A DNA stretch of 64,000 bases, from positions 186,001-250,000 of the forward strand of contig CALUJM010000001.1 of NCBI GenBank assembly GCA_944320975.1, written 5' to 3'. Below the pieces are notes generated by a model. The model ran no database searches. It saw only the letters and a program-made list of their open reading frames with translations, and was not told the origin of the DNA. Each line of letters opens with the position of its first letter. The stretch's first letter is position 1. This document shows positions 52,604 to 60,757 of the stretch, piece after piece. Source of the stretch: an uncultured Atopobiaceae bacterium (GTDB lineage: Bacteria; Actinomycetota; Coriobacteriia; Coriobacteriales; Atopobiaceae). The position numbers were made by a program, and so were the translations under genes.

Positions 52604-53698
52604 ATGGAAAAGGTCATCGGCCTTATCACCTGCAACTACTCCGCCAAGGAGTCCAGCCCGCTCAACGAGAGCCGCCCGATGGCGTCGCTGCCCTACTTCG
52701 GCCGCTACCGCCTCGTTGACTTCGCGCTCTCCAACTTCGTGAACTGCGGCATCCGCACCGTGGGCATGGTCATGCCGTACAACTACCGCTCGATCATCGA
52801 CCACGTCGGCTCCGGCAAGGACTGGGACCTCGACCGCAAGAACGGCGGCCTGTTCATCCTGCCCGGCTCCGCCTTCGGCACGTCGCGCACCGGCGCCCGC
52901 TTCCTGCTCCGCGACCTGGTCCACAACAAGGCCTACTTCACGCGCAGCACCTCCGACGCCGTGTTCTTCTCGACCGCCAACTTCGTGTACAACGTCGACC
53001 TCGACAAGGTCTACGAGGCCCACAAGGCCTCCGGCGCCGACATCACCGTCCTCACCAAGACGGCCTCCGAGAAGGACCCCGACGTCACCGCCTTCGACGT
53101 CGAGGACGGCCGCGTCTGCGGCGTCCACCACGGCACCGCCTTCGGCGAGACGATGTTCCTCGACTGCTTCGTGATCAACCGCGCGCTGCTGCTCGACATG
53201 TTCGACTGGTACGCGGCGACCGACTACCTCGACCTGTTCGAGGCCATGGCCGGCGACTTCGGCCGCGTCAACATCCGCACCTACGAGTTTGACGGCTACG
53301 TCGCCCCGATCTTCAACAAGCGCTCCTACTTCCGCGCCAACATGGACCTGCTCGACCCGCGCATCACCGGCGAGCTGTTCGTCGAGGAGCGCTTCATCAA
53401 GACCAAGACGCACGACACCCCGCCCGCCAAGTTCGAGGTCGGCAGCCACGTCTGCCACTCCGCCGTCGCGTCGGGCGACCGCATCTACGGCAACGTCAGC
53501 GACTCCATCCTCGGCCGCAACGTCATCATCGAGGCCGGCGCCACGGTGCGCAACTCCATCGTGATGCAGGGCTGCGTCGTCAAGAGCGGCGCGCGCGTCG
53601 AGAACGCCATCGTCGATCGCGGCAACGTCGTCCCCGCCGGCACCGAGCTCAGGGGCACCCCCGAGGACGTGCTGATCAAGGAAAAGGCTCGCGACTAG
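52604..53698 (+). CDS. glgD: Glucose-1-phosphate adenylyltransferase, GlgD subunit
   Basis: 364 aa GlgC paralogue. It has the GlgD hallmark start (GLITCNYSAKESSPLNESRPMASLPYFGRYRLVDF, where the catalytic GGxGxRL loop is lost) and a beta-helix C-terminus (RIYGNVSDSILGRNVIIEAG). In Firmicutes GlgD is a poorly catalytic subunit that activates GlgC. GGGGGAGA precedes the ATG. Confidence 0.95.
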   Translation: MEKVIGLITCNYSAKESSPLNESRPMASLPYFGRYRLVDFALSNFVNCGIRTVGMVMPYNYRSIIDHVGSGKDWDLDRKNGGLFILPGSAFGTSRTGARFLLRDLVHNKAYFTRSTSDAVFFSTANFVYNVDLDKVYEAHKASGADITVLTKTASEKDPDVTAFDVEDGRVCGVHHGTAFGETMFLDCFVINRALLLDMFDWYAATDYLDLFEAMAGDFGRVNIRTYEFDGYVAPIFNKRSYFRANMDLLDPRITGELFVEERFIKTKTHDTPPAKFEVGSHVCHSAVASGDRIYGNVSDSILGRNVIIEAGATVRNSIVMQGCVVKSGARVENAIVDRGNVVPAGTELRGTPEDVLIKEKARD

Positions 53699-53708
53699 GA
53701 TCGAGGAG

Positions 53709-55214
53709 ATGGACGTGTCCACAACAGCCAAGCGCAGGAAGATCCGCGTTCTCTTCGCCTCATCCGAGGCCGTCCCGTTTGCCAAGACGGGCGGCCTGGG
53801 CGATGTCGCCGGGTCGCTTCCCCGCGCCCTCAAGCATGCCGGCGCCCGCGCCGCCGTCATCATGCCCAAGTACGCCAGCATTCCGCAGGAGTACAAGGAC
53901 CAGATGAAGCACGTCGCGGACTTCTACGTGCCGCTTGCGTGGCGCAACGAGTACTGCGGCATCGAGAAGCTCACGCTCCAGGACCTCGACTTCTACTTCA
54001 TCGACAACGAGGCCTACTTCAAGCGCGACGGCCTCTACGGCTACTTCGACGACGGCGAGCGCTTCGCGTTCTTCTCCAAGGCCATCTGCGAGGCCATCGC
54101 CAAGGTCCCGGAGCTCGAGTGCGACATCCTGCATTGCAACGACTGGCAGACGGCCCTGTGCTGCGTGTTCCTGCGCGAGTTCTACCAGCAGATCCCGCAG
54201 TGCGCCAACGTGAAGACCATCTTCACCGTGCACAACGTCAAGTTCCAGGGCCAGTACAGCGACAAGGTCCTCGAGGAGGTCCTGGGCCTCGCCCACATCC
54301 CCGCGGCGCGCGACCAGCTCTACTGCGACCGCGACTCGATCAACTACATGAAGGGCGCCCTCTGCTACGCCGACTACCTCACCACGGTGAGCCCGAGCTA
54401 CGCCAACGAGCTTCAGATGCCCTTCTACGGCGAGGGCCTCGACGGCATCTTCCGCCGCCGCTGCGACGTCCTGCGCGGCATCCTCAACGGCATCGACCAG
54501 GGCATCTGGAACCCGACGACCGACCCGATGATCCCGGCGAACTACTCCGCCAAAGATCTCGAGAACAAGGCCGAGTGCAAGCGCGCCCTCCAGGAGGAGC
54601 TGGGCCTGGCCCAGGACCCCACGCGCCCGCTCGTCGTCTCCATCGGCCGCCTCACGGACCAGAAGGGCCTGGGCCTGGTGCGCTACTCGATGGAGCACCT
54701 CATGCAGCGCGGCGTCCAGGTTGCCATCCTGGGCACGGGCGACAAGGACCACGAGGACGCCTTCCGCTACTTCGATGCCAAGTACGGCGACCAGATGTGC
54801 GCGCGCATCGCCTTTGACAACGCGCTCTCCCACCGCATGTACGCCGGCGGCGACATCCTCATCATGCCGTCCGAGTTCGAGCCCTGCGGCCTCTCGCAGA
54901 TGATCGCCATGCGCTACGGCACCCTGCCGCTCGTGCGCGAGACCGGCGGCCTGCGCGACTCGGTCATCCCGTACAACAAGTACACCGGCGAGGGCACCGG
55001 CTTCTCGTTCGCCAACATGAACGCCGACGAGATGGCCGACACGCTTCTCGGCGCCTGCGAGATCTTCTGGACGGATAAGGACGCGTGGACTAAGCTCATG
55101 CTTCAGGCGATGGACGCCGACTTCAGCTGGCGCCGCGCCGCGAACGACTACATGGACATCTACCACGGTCTTCACCCGGAGATCATCAGGTACAACAAGA
55201 GAAGAGATAGGTAG
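53709..55214 (+). CDS. glgA: Glycogen synthase
   Basis: 501 aa GT5 enzyme that extends alpha-1,4-glucan from ADP-glucose. N-terminal ADP-glucose loop FAKTGGLGDVAGSLPRAL (about 24-41), TVHNVKFQGQYS, and the C-terminal catalytic EX7E region PSEFEPCGLSQMIAMRYGTLP. Starts 10 nt after glgD (GAGGAG). Three bases separate its stop from the TTG of the next ORF. Confidence 0.96.
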   Translation: MDVSTTAKRRKIRVLFASSEAVPFAKTGGLGDVAGSLPRALKHAGARAAVIMPKYASIPQEYKDQMKHVADFYVPLAWRNEYCGIEKLTLQDLDFYFIDNEAYFKRDGLYGYFDDGERFAFFSKAICEAIAKVPELECDILHCNDWQTALCCVFLREFYQQIPQCANVKTIFTVHNVKFQGQYSDKVLEEVLGLAHIPAARDQLYCDRDSINYMKGALCYADYLTTVSPSYANELQMPFYGEGLDGIFRRRCDVLRGILNGIDQGIWNPTTDPMIPANYSAKDLENKAECKRALQEELGLAQDPTRPLVVSIGRLTDQKGLGLVRYSMEHLMQRGVQVAILGTGDKDHEDAFRYFDAKYGDQMCARIAFDNALSHRMYAGGDILIMPSEFEPCGLSQMIAMRYGTLPLVRETGGLRDSVIPYNKYTGEGTGFSFANMNADEMADTLLGACEIFWTDKDAWTKLMLQAMDADFSWRRAANDYMDIYHGLHPEIIRYNKRRDR

Positions 55215-55217
55215 CGC

Positions 55218-58200
55218 TTGAAAGCACGTCACGTTACTTCAGAGCCGGAGTACAGAACTCCTTTCGGTGCCGTCCAGTTGGGCGGCACCGTTTCGCTGAG
55301 CATCGATGTGTGGGGCGACGACGTCGTCTTCTGCACCCTGCGCGTCTGGACGGACGCCCATGGGGAGCAGCTCATCGAGATGCGCGGCGAGAACAAGGGG
55401 GACCACCTGCGCTTCTCGGCCACCTACAAGCCCGCCGAGACCGGCGTCGTCTGGTACAACTTCGACATCGAGGCGAGCGACGGCGCCGTCTGGCGCTACG
55501 GCGCCCGCGAGGGATGGACCACCGGCGAGGGGGCCTTCACCTACGGAGACCCGCCGTCGTTCCAGATAACGGTCTACAAGCCGCGCGCCCAGCAGCCCAC
55601 ATGGTATCGCGAGGGCATCGTCTACCAGATCTTCCCGGATCGCTTCGCCCGGGGCGAGGACTGGCGCGAGCGCGCGGCGGCATCGCTGGCGATCAAGCGC
55701 AAGGGCGGCCCGGGCCGCGAGCTCGTTGAGGAATGGGACACCGCTCCCACCTATGCGCGCACCGAGGACGGGGGCATCGCCCACTGGGACTTCTACGGCG
55801 GCACCCTCGAGGGCATCCGCGAGAACCTGGACTACCTCGAGAGCCTGGGTATCACGGTTCTCTACCTCAACCCCATCTTCGAGGCAGCGAGCAACCATCG
55901 CTACGACACGGCCGACTACCTGCGCATCGACCCCATGCTCGGCGACGAGCAGAGCTTCCGAGAGCTGTGCGTGGACGCAGCGGAGCGCGGCATCTCCGTC
56001 ATCTTGGACGGCGTCTTCAACCACTGCGGCGCGGACTCGCGCTACTTCAACCGCTTCGGCACCTATCGCGAGCCCGGCGCCTGGCAGGGCGAGGCCTCCC
56101 CGTACCGCGACTGGTTCACCTTCAACGACGACGGGACCTACGCCGGCTGGTGGGGAGATCAGAATCTCCCGAGCTTCCGCGCGGACTGCGACGGCTTCCA
56201 CAAGCTGGTCTGCGGCCGTAACGGCATCATCCGGACGTGGCTGCGCTCCGGCGCGCGCGGCTGGCGCCTCGATGTGGCCGATGAGCTCACGGACGACTTC
56301 ATCGTCCAGATCAAGCGCGCGCTTCTCGCCGAGAAGCCCGACGGCGTCCTCATCGGCGAGGTCTGGGAGGACGCCTCCAACAAGCTTGCCTACGGGAAGC
56401 TGCGCCAGTACTTCCAGGGGGCGGAGCTCGACGGCACGATGAACTACCCGCTGCGCACGGGGCTGCTCGCCTTCATCAGGGGCGAGATCGGCGCGTCCGA
56501 GCTGGCCGCCCGCTTCGAGCAGCTGCGCGAGAACTACCCGCGAGACAACTTCTACTCAGCGCTCAACCTCATCGGCAGCCATGACCGCGAGCGCCTGTTC
56601 ACCATGCTCGGCGGCGCGCCCGACCCGGACTCGGTGCCGGAGGGGGAGCGCGCGAGCTTCCGCCTCACGGACGACCAGGCGGGCCTCGCCATGGCGCGCC
56701 TGTGGGTGGTCGCCCTGCTCCAGATGACGCTGCCCGGCGTGCCGTGCGTCTACTACGGCGACGAGCGCGGCGTCGAGGGTCTCCGCGACCCGTACAACCG
56801 CGCGCCCTTCCCCTGGGGCGGCGGCCGCGCCGACTGCGTGAACATCTACCGCAACGCCATCGCCGTGCGCAAGACGCTGCCGCTGTTCGTCGACGGCGAG
56901 TTCGAGCCCTTCGCCTCCGGCGAGGACATCTTCGGCTTCTGGCGCCGCGGCAAGGACGAGGCGGTCTGCGTGCTCGCCAACGGCAGCCTCGCCAACGCCC
57001 ATACCGTCAAGGTGCCCATGGTGGGCGACGCCGTGGCGGACGTCATCTCCGGCCAGACCCCCAAGGTCGCGGGCGGCCAGGCGGAGATCTTCCTGTGGCC
57101 GCTCGGGACGGCGGTGCTCCACTTCCACAGGCCCGAGCGCCTGCAGCAGCGGCTCGACCGAGGCATGGGCGTGCTGTGCCACGTGACGTCGATCCCCAAC
57201 GAGGGCAGGCCCGGCACGCTCGGCGCCCCGGCGCGCCGCTTCGTGGACTGGCTCGCCGCTGGCGGGCAGACCTACTGGCAGGTCCTGCCCGTCAACCCAA
57301 CCGACGAGTACGGCTCCCCGTATGCGGGCGTCTCCGCGTTCGCCGGCAACGTCGCGCTGCTCGAGGATGACGTCGAGACGGTCCTCAAGCGGCTGGAGAA
57401 GATCGGCAACGACGAGGACTACCTCCAGTTCTGCAACGAGAACGACTACTGGCTGACGCCCTATGCCATCTTCAGCGCCATCAAGGAGGTGCTGGGCGGG
57501 GCGCCCTGGCAGACGTGGCCGGCTCGCTACCGTCACTACAGCCCGGGCCACACGCGCAACCCCCGCATCGCCGCCGCTGCCGAGAACCACAAGCGCCTGC
57601 AGTACGAGTTCGACCGCGAGTGGAACGAGCTGCGCGAGTACGCGCGCGAGCGCGGCGTCCAGATCATCGGCGACATGCCGATGTACGTCTCGGGAGACTC
57701 CTCCGACGTGTGGAGCGAGCCCGACATCTTCGACCTCGACGAGTACGGCTACGCGCGTCGCATGGCCGGCGCCCCCGGCGACTCCTTCGCCCCCGAGGGC
57801 CAGGTCTGGGGCAACCCCACCTATCGCTGGGACATCCTGCGCGAGCAGAATTACGGTTGGTGGCTGCGCCGCTTCAGCCGGGCGCTCGCGCTCTACGACT
57901 ACGTGCGCCTGGACCACTTCATCGGGTTCTCGTCGTTCTTCTCGGTACCCGCGGGCAAGCCCGCAAGCGAGGGGTCGTACTCCTTTGGTCCGGGCATGGA
58001 GCTCTTCGAGGCGGCGCATCGCCAGTTCGGCCCGCTGCCGTTCATCGCGGAGGACCTCGGCGCCATCACTCCGGCCGTGCGCGCCCTGGTGTGCGCGACG
58101 GGCATCCCGGGCATGGACGTGGTCCAGTTCGCCGACAACGACGTGCGCGAGGGCTACGCGCCGCGCCCCGAGACCGTCTGCTACACGGGCACGCACGACA

Positions 58201-58478
58201 ACCAGACGTTCGTCGGGTTCTGCGAGAGCCGCTTCGGCGTCGAGGGCGACGAGGCCGTTGAGCTGGCCGATGAGCTCGCCCGCAAGGCGCTGGCGTCCGA
58301 TGCCGACGTGGTCATCATGCCGCTCCAGGACGTTCTGGGACTGGATGACGACGCGCGCATGAACGTGCCCGGCGTGGCCGAGGGCAACTGGTCCTGGCAG
58401 GCCGAGTGGGCCGATATAGACGCCGCTTCCGAGCGCCTGCGCGACCTTGCGGATTCGAGCGGGCGCGCCCAGGGATAG
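55218..58478 (+). CDS. GH13 (neopullulanase-like) - GH77 (4-alpha-glucanotransferase) fusion
   Basis: 1086 aa. Residues ~1-125 form a CBM34-like domain. Residues ~130-635 form a GH13 alpha-glucosidase/neopullulanase with region I DGVFNHCG, nucleophile Asp in GWRLDVADEL, acid Glu in LIGEVWEDAS and region IV IGSHD. Residues ~640-1086 form MalQ with SPYAGVSAFAGN, RLDHFIGFSSFF, FIAEDLGAIT and YTGTHDNQT. It would hydrolyse and remodel maltodextrins from glycogen or diet for GlgP. TTG start at 55218 with only a modest ribosome-binding site, so it is probably coupled to glgA. Confidence 0.92.
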   Translation: MKARHVTSEPEYRTPFGAVQLGGTVSLSIDVWGDDVVFCTLRVWTDAHGEQLIEMRGENKGDHLRFSATYKPAETGVVWYNFDIEASDGAVWRYGAREGWTTGEGAFTYGDPPSFQITVYKPRAQQPTWYREGIVYQIFPDRFARGEDWRERAAASLAIKRKGGPGRELVEEWDTAPTYARTEDGGIAHWDFYGGTLEGIRENLDYLESLGITVLYLNPIFEAASNHRYDTADYLRIDPMLGDEQSFRELCVDAAERGISVILDGVFNHCGADSRYFNRFGTYREPGAWQGEASPYRDWFTFNDDGTYAGWWGDQNLPSFRADCDGFHKLVCGRNGIIRTWLRSGARGWRLDVADELTDDFIVQIKRALLAEKPDGVLIGEVWEDASNKLAYGKLRQYFQGAELDGTMNYPLRTGLLAFIRGEIGASELAARFEQLRENYPRDNFYSALNLIGSHDRERLFTMLGGAPDPDSVPEGERASFRLTDDQAGLAMARLWVVALLQMTLPGVPCVYYGDERGVEGLRDPYNRAPFPWGGGRADCVNIYRNAIAVRKTLPLFVDGEFEPFASGEDIFGFWRRGKDEAVCVLANGSLANAHTVKVPMVGDAVADVISGQTPKVAGGQAEIFLWPLGTAVLHFHRPERLQQRLDRGMGVLCHVTSIPNEGRPGTLGAPARRFVDWLAAGGQTYWQVLPVNPTDEYGSPYAGVSAFAGNVALLEDDVETVLKRLEKIGNDEDYLQFCNENDYWLTPYAIFSAIKEVLGGAPWQTWPARYRHYSPGHTRNPRIAAAAENHKRLQYEFDREWNELREYARERGVQIIGDMPMYVSGDSSDVWSEPDIFDLDEYGYARRMAGAPGDSFAPEGQVWGNPTYRWDILREQNYGWWLRRFSRALALYDYVRLDHFIGFSSFFSVPAGKPASEGSYSFGPGMELFEAAHRQFGPLPFIAEDLGAITPAVRALVCATGIPGMDVVQFADNDVREGYAPRPETVCYTGTHDNQTFVGFCESRFGVEGDEAVELADELARKALASDADVVIMPLQDVLGLDDDARMNVPGVAEGNWSWQAEWADIDAASERLRDLADSSGRAQG

Positions 58479-58510
58479 GGCCGGGGCACTTCTCGCCGCA
58501 TGGAGCACCG

Positions 58511-58587
58511 ATTAACGCGCACGGTTTGTTTTGACTTCATATATCCGCAGGTCGATTTTTCGCGAAAGTCAAACTGTGCGCGTTAAT
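58511..58587 (+). repeat. 77-bp palindromic element, copy 3
   Basis: ATTAACGCGCACGGTTTG at the left end matches the complement of the right end (58570-58587) with one mismatch. The inner CATATATCCGCAGGTCGATT is found in reverse complement in copy 4. It lies between the convergent GH13-GH77 and zinc-ribbon/LRR genes. Confidence 0.9.
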
Positions 58588-58625
58588 CGGGCGCCCGGCC
58601 ATTACCGGGCGCCCTGTCCTTATCG

Positions 58626-60383
58626 CTAGATGCCGCAGATCACCATGCTGAGGCGCGTGACGGAGCTGGTGCCAACGTAATCGGGCGCCATGAGGGAATA
58701 CGCGCAGTAGTTGTAGTAGAGGTTCTGGACGGCCTCGGCGCCGGACATGGGGTCGGAGACAAATTCGAGCTTCTCCCCCTCTGTCGCATCCTTCGCGACA
58801 AGACGGCGCCCGTACCCGAATTCGTAGTCATAGCCCCAGCCGCCGCTTCCCTCGATCCTCACCAGGACTCCGCGCTCGTCGTAGACGTAGGTCTCGACGA
58901 TGGATTCGTTGCTGCCCGTGATGTTGGCGACGAACTTGGTGATGTTGCCGCCCTCGTCGTAGGCCGCCTCGTACACGGCCAGCTCTGTGACGTCGCTTAC
59001 CGTGCCGTTCTGGACGCTGCTCGTTGAGATCGTGGTCCGGATGCGGTTGCCCGCCCCATCGTATTCGTATGCGTAGATGCGGTCGATCGAGCCCGGCCCG
59101 CTGGTGCCCGCCACGCCTTCGCCCCATCCCTCGCGCTCGACGCGTTTTACGAGGTTGCCGGCCCCGTCGTAAGAGTAGTCGACCTCGACGTAGTTTTCCG
59201 AGTCGTCATCGGGGATGAACTCTCTGATGAGGTTGCCCGCCTCGTCGTAGGTGAAGGTCGTGGTGCTCGAACCGTACTCGTCGACGAGATTCATGGTGAC
59301 AACACGCCCCTGGTCGTCATAGGTATAGCTGCGTGAGCTCAGCCTCCCCTCGGCGCTTGCGATGTCGCCGTTCTCGTTGTAGGCAATCGTGACTTCGTCG
59401 GAGTCGAGCGCGGAGAAGGAGTAGCCGACGAGGTTTCCGCCCTCGTCATAGGAGAACTCGTAGGTGTCCGTTCCACGGCTGTTGTTCGCCACGACGGAGG
59501 CGATTCTGCCCTGCGCGTCGCGCTCGATGTCCGCACGCGCGCCTGCGTCGCCAAAGGACGCGGGCACCGAGCGGATGCTCGTCACGTCCCAGACCTCGCG
59601 CAGCCCGGTGTTCTCGATGCCGTTGAGCTGGCGGTTTTCGGGGACGCTGACGTTGGCGAGGGTCTCGGTCGCGGGGAGCGTGATCGCGCCCTCGCCCTCG
59701 CCGTCGACCGTAAGCGTCACGAGCGAGGTGTTAGCCGAGAGGTCGAGCTCGCCGACGCCGGTCGTGTTGAGCTTGAGGGCTGCGAGCTTCTCGTTGTTGG
59801 AGAGATCGAGGACCGCGAGGTCGGGGGCGTTGCTCACCGTGAGCGCCTCGAGCCCCGTGTTCCCGCTCAGGTCGATCGAGCCGGCCGCCGTGTTGGCCAC
59901 CTCGAGCGTCTTGAGCCCGCTCAGGTCGCCGACGGCGATGACGTCCCCGTCGTCGGCCTGCTCGGCGTCGATGGAGAGTGTGGTCAGGTTGGGGAAGTAC
60001 GTGCCCAGGCCGGACACGTCGTTGGTGCCGCTGATTGTGAGCTGGGCTGCCGCGGCGGCCTCCTCGCGCGTGATCTTTCCGTCGCCGTCCGGGTCAAGCT
60101 GCTCGGAGACGGCGTTCAGCACGGCGGGGTTGGGGAAGTTCTCGCCATCGATCTCGTAGGGGGCAAACATCGTCGACCACAGCAGGAAGCCGCCCGCGCC
60201 CGCGATGATAAGAAGCGCAACGACGATGACAGCGATGATCGGACCTCGGCTGCGCCGCCTCTTCGGGGCGGACGTGGGCTGCGCCGCCGGCGCCGCGGCG
60301 GCCTGTGGCTTGATCTGGGCTCCGCACCACGTGCAGAACCCCGCGCCGTCGCGAACCCCCTTGCCGCAATTGGGACAAAACAT
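58626..60383 (-). CDS. Zinc-ribbon / LRR / YD-repeat membrane protein
   Basis: 585 aa with an unusual mosaic. Residues 1-20 form a zinc ribbon (Cys3, 6, 17, 20). A Pro/Ala linker and KRRRSRG lead to one transmembrane helix (48-70). An EF-hand-like DPDGDGKITREE follows at 97-108. Leucine-rich repeats of internalin type (LDLSNNEKLAALKLN) run ~110-270. RHS/YD-type repeats (SYDEGGNLVGY, TYDEAGNLIRE, EYDGAGNRIRT) run ~285-540. The bulk is predicted outside the cell. No signal peptide; the helix would anchor it. Flanked by inverted 77-bp elements. Function unknown. Confidence 0.88.
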   Translation of the reverse strand: MFCPNCGKGVRDGAGFCTWCGAQIKPQAAAAPAAQPTSAPKRRRSRGPIIAVIVVALLIIAGAGGFLLWSTMFAPYEIDGENFPNPAVLNAVSEQLDPDGDGKITREEAAAAAQLTISGTNDVSGLGTYFPNLTTLSIDAEQADDGDVIAVGDLSGLKTLEVANTAAGSIDLSGNTGLEALTVSNAPDLAVLDLSNNEKLAALKLNTTGVGELDLSANTSLVTLTVDGEGEGAITLPATETLANVSVPENRQLNGIENTGLREVWDVTSIRSVPASFGDAGARADIERDAQGRIASVVANNSRGTDTYEFSYDEGGNLVGYSFSALDSDEVTIAYNENGDIASAEGRLSSRSYTYDDQGRVVTMNLVDEYGSSTTTFTYDEAGNLIREFIPDDDSENYVEVDYSYDGAGNLVKRVEREGWGEGVAGTSGPGSIDRIYAYEYDGAGNRIRTTISTSSVQNGTVSDVTELAVYEAAYDEGGNITKFVANITGSNESIVETYVYDERGVLVRIEGSGGWGYDYEFGYGRRLVAKDATEGEKLEFVSDPMSGAEAVQNLYYNYCAYSLMAPDYVGTSSVTRLSMVICGI

Positions 60384-60540
60384 CGCATCCTCCCTCGCTC
60401 ACAGCATGCTTTCTTCCATGATATGTGCCCGGCCGGGCAGTTCTTTGCGCAACTTCGTCGACGGTTGAGCGCCGCGACCTCGCGCTTCGTCAACGTCCGA
60501 GGGGGTACCAGTCCGTTCCTTGCCCGGGCCAGCGGCTGCG

Positions 60541-60617
60541 ATTAACGCGCACGGTCTGACTATCGCGAAAAATCGACCTGCGGATATAGAAAATCAAAAC
60601 ACGCTGTGCGCGTTAAT
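60541..60617 (-). repeat. 77-bp palindromic element, copy 4 (inverted relative to copy 3)
   Basis: ATTAACGCGCACGG at the left, CTGTGCGCGTTAAT at the right. Read on the minus strand it aligns without gaps to copy 3. It lies between the divergent zinc-ribbon/LRR gene and mfd. Two CGAGAAGAACC motifs follow at 60643 and 60686. Confidence 0.9.
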
Positions 60618-60757
60618 CGGGGCGGCCGGTGGGGCGCCTTGCCGAGAAGAACCTGTGAGCGCCCCGCTTGCCCGCTACAATGGGGCGAGAAGAACCACCC
60701 GTCGCAGCCGACGCCCGCAAGGACGCCGGCTCAAAGCCATGCAGGGGGAGCCCGTCC
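60618..60757 (+). promoter_or_regulatory. mfd upstream region
   Basis: A -10-like TACAAT (60676-60681) lies between two CGAGAAGAACC motifs (60643-60653 and 60686-60696). GGGGGAG precedes the mfd ATG. No other gene is visible. Confidence 0.5.

Noticed and set aside
58511..60617. Insertion sequence around the LRR/YD gene
   Set aside because: The 77-bp ends look transposon-like, but no transposase or remnant is encoded between or beside them.
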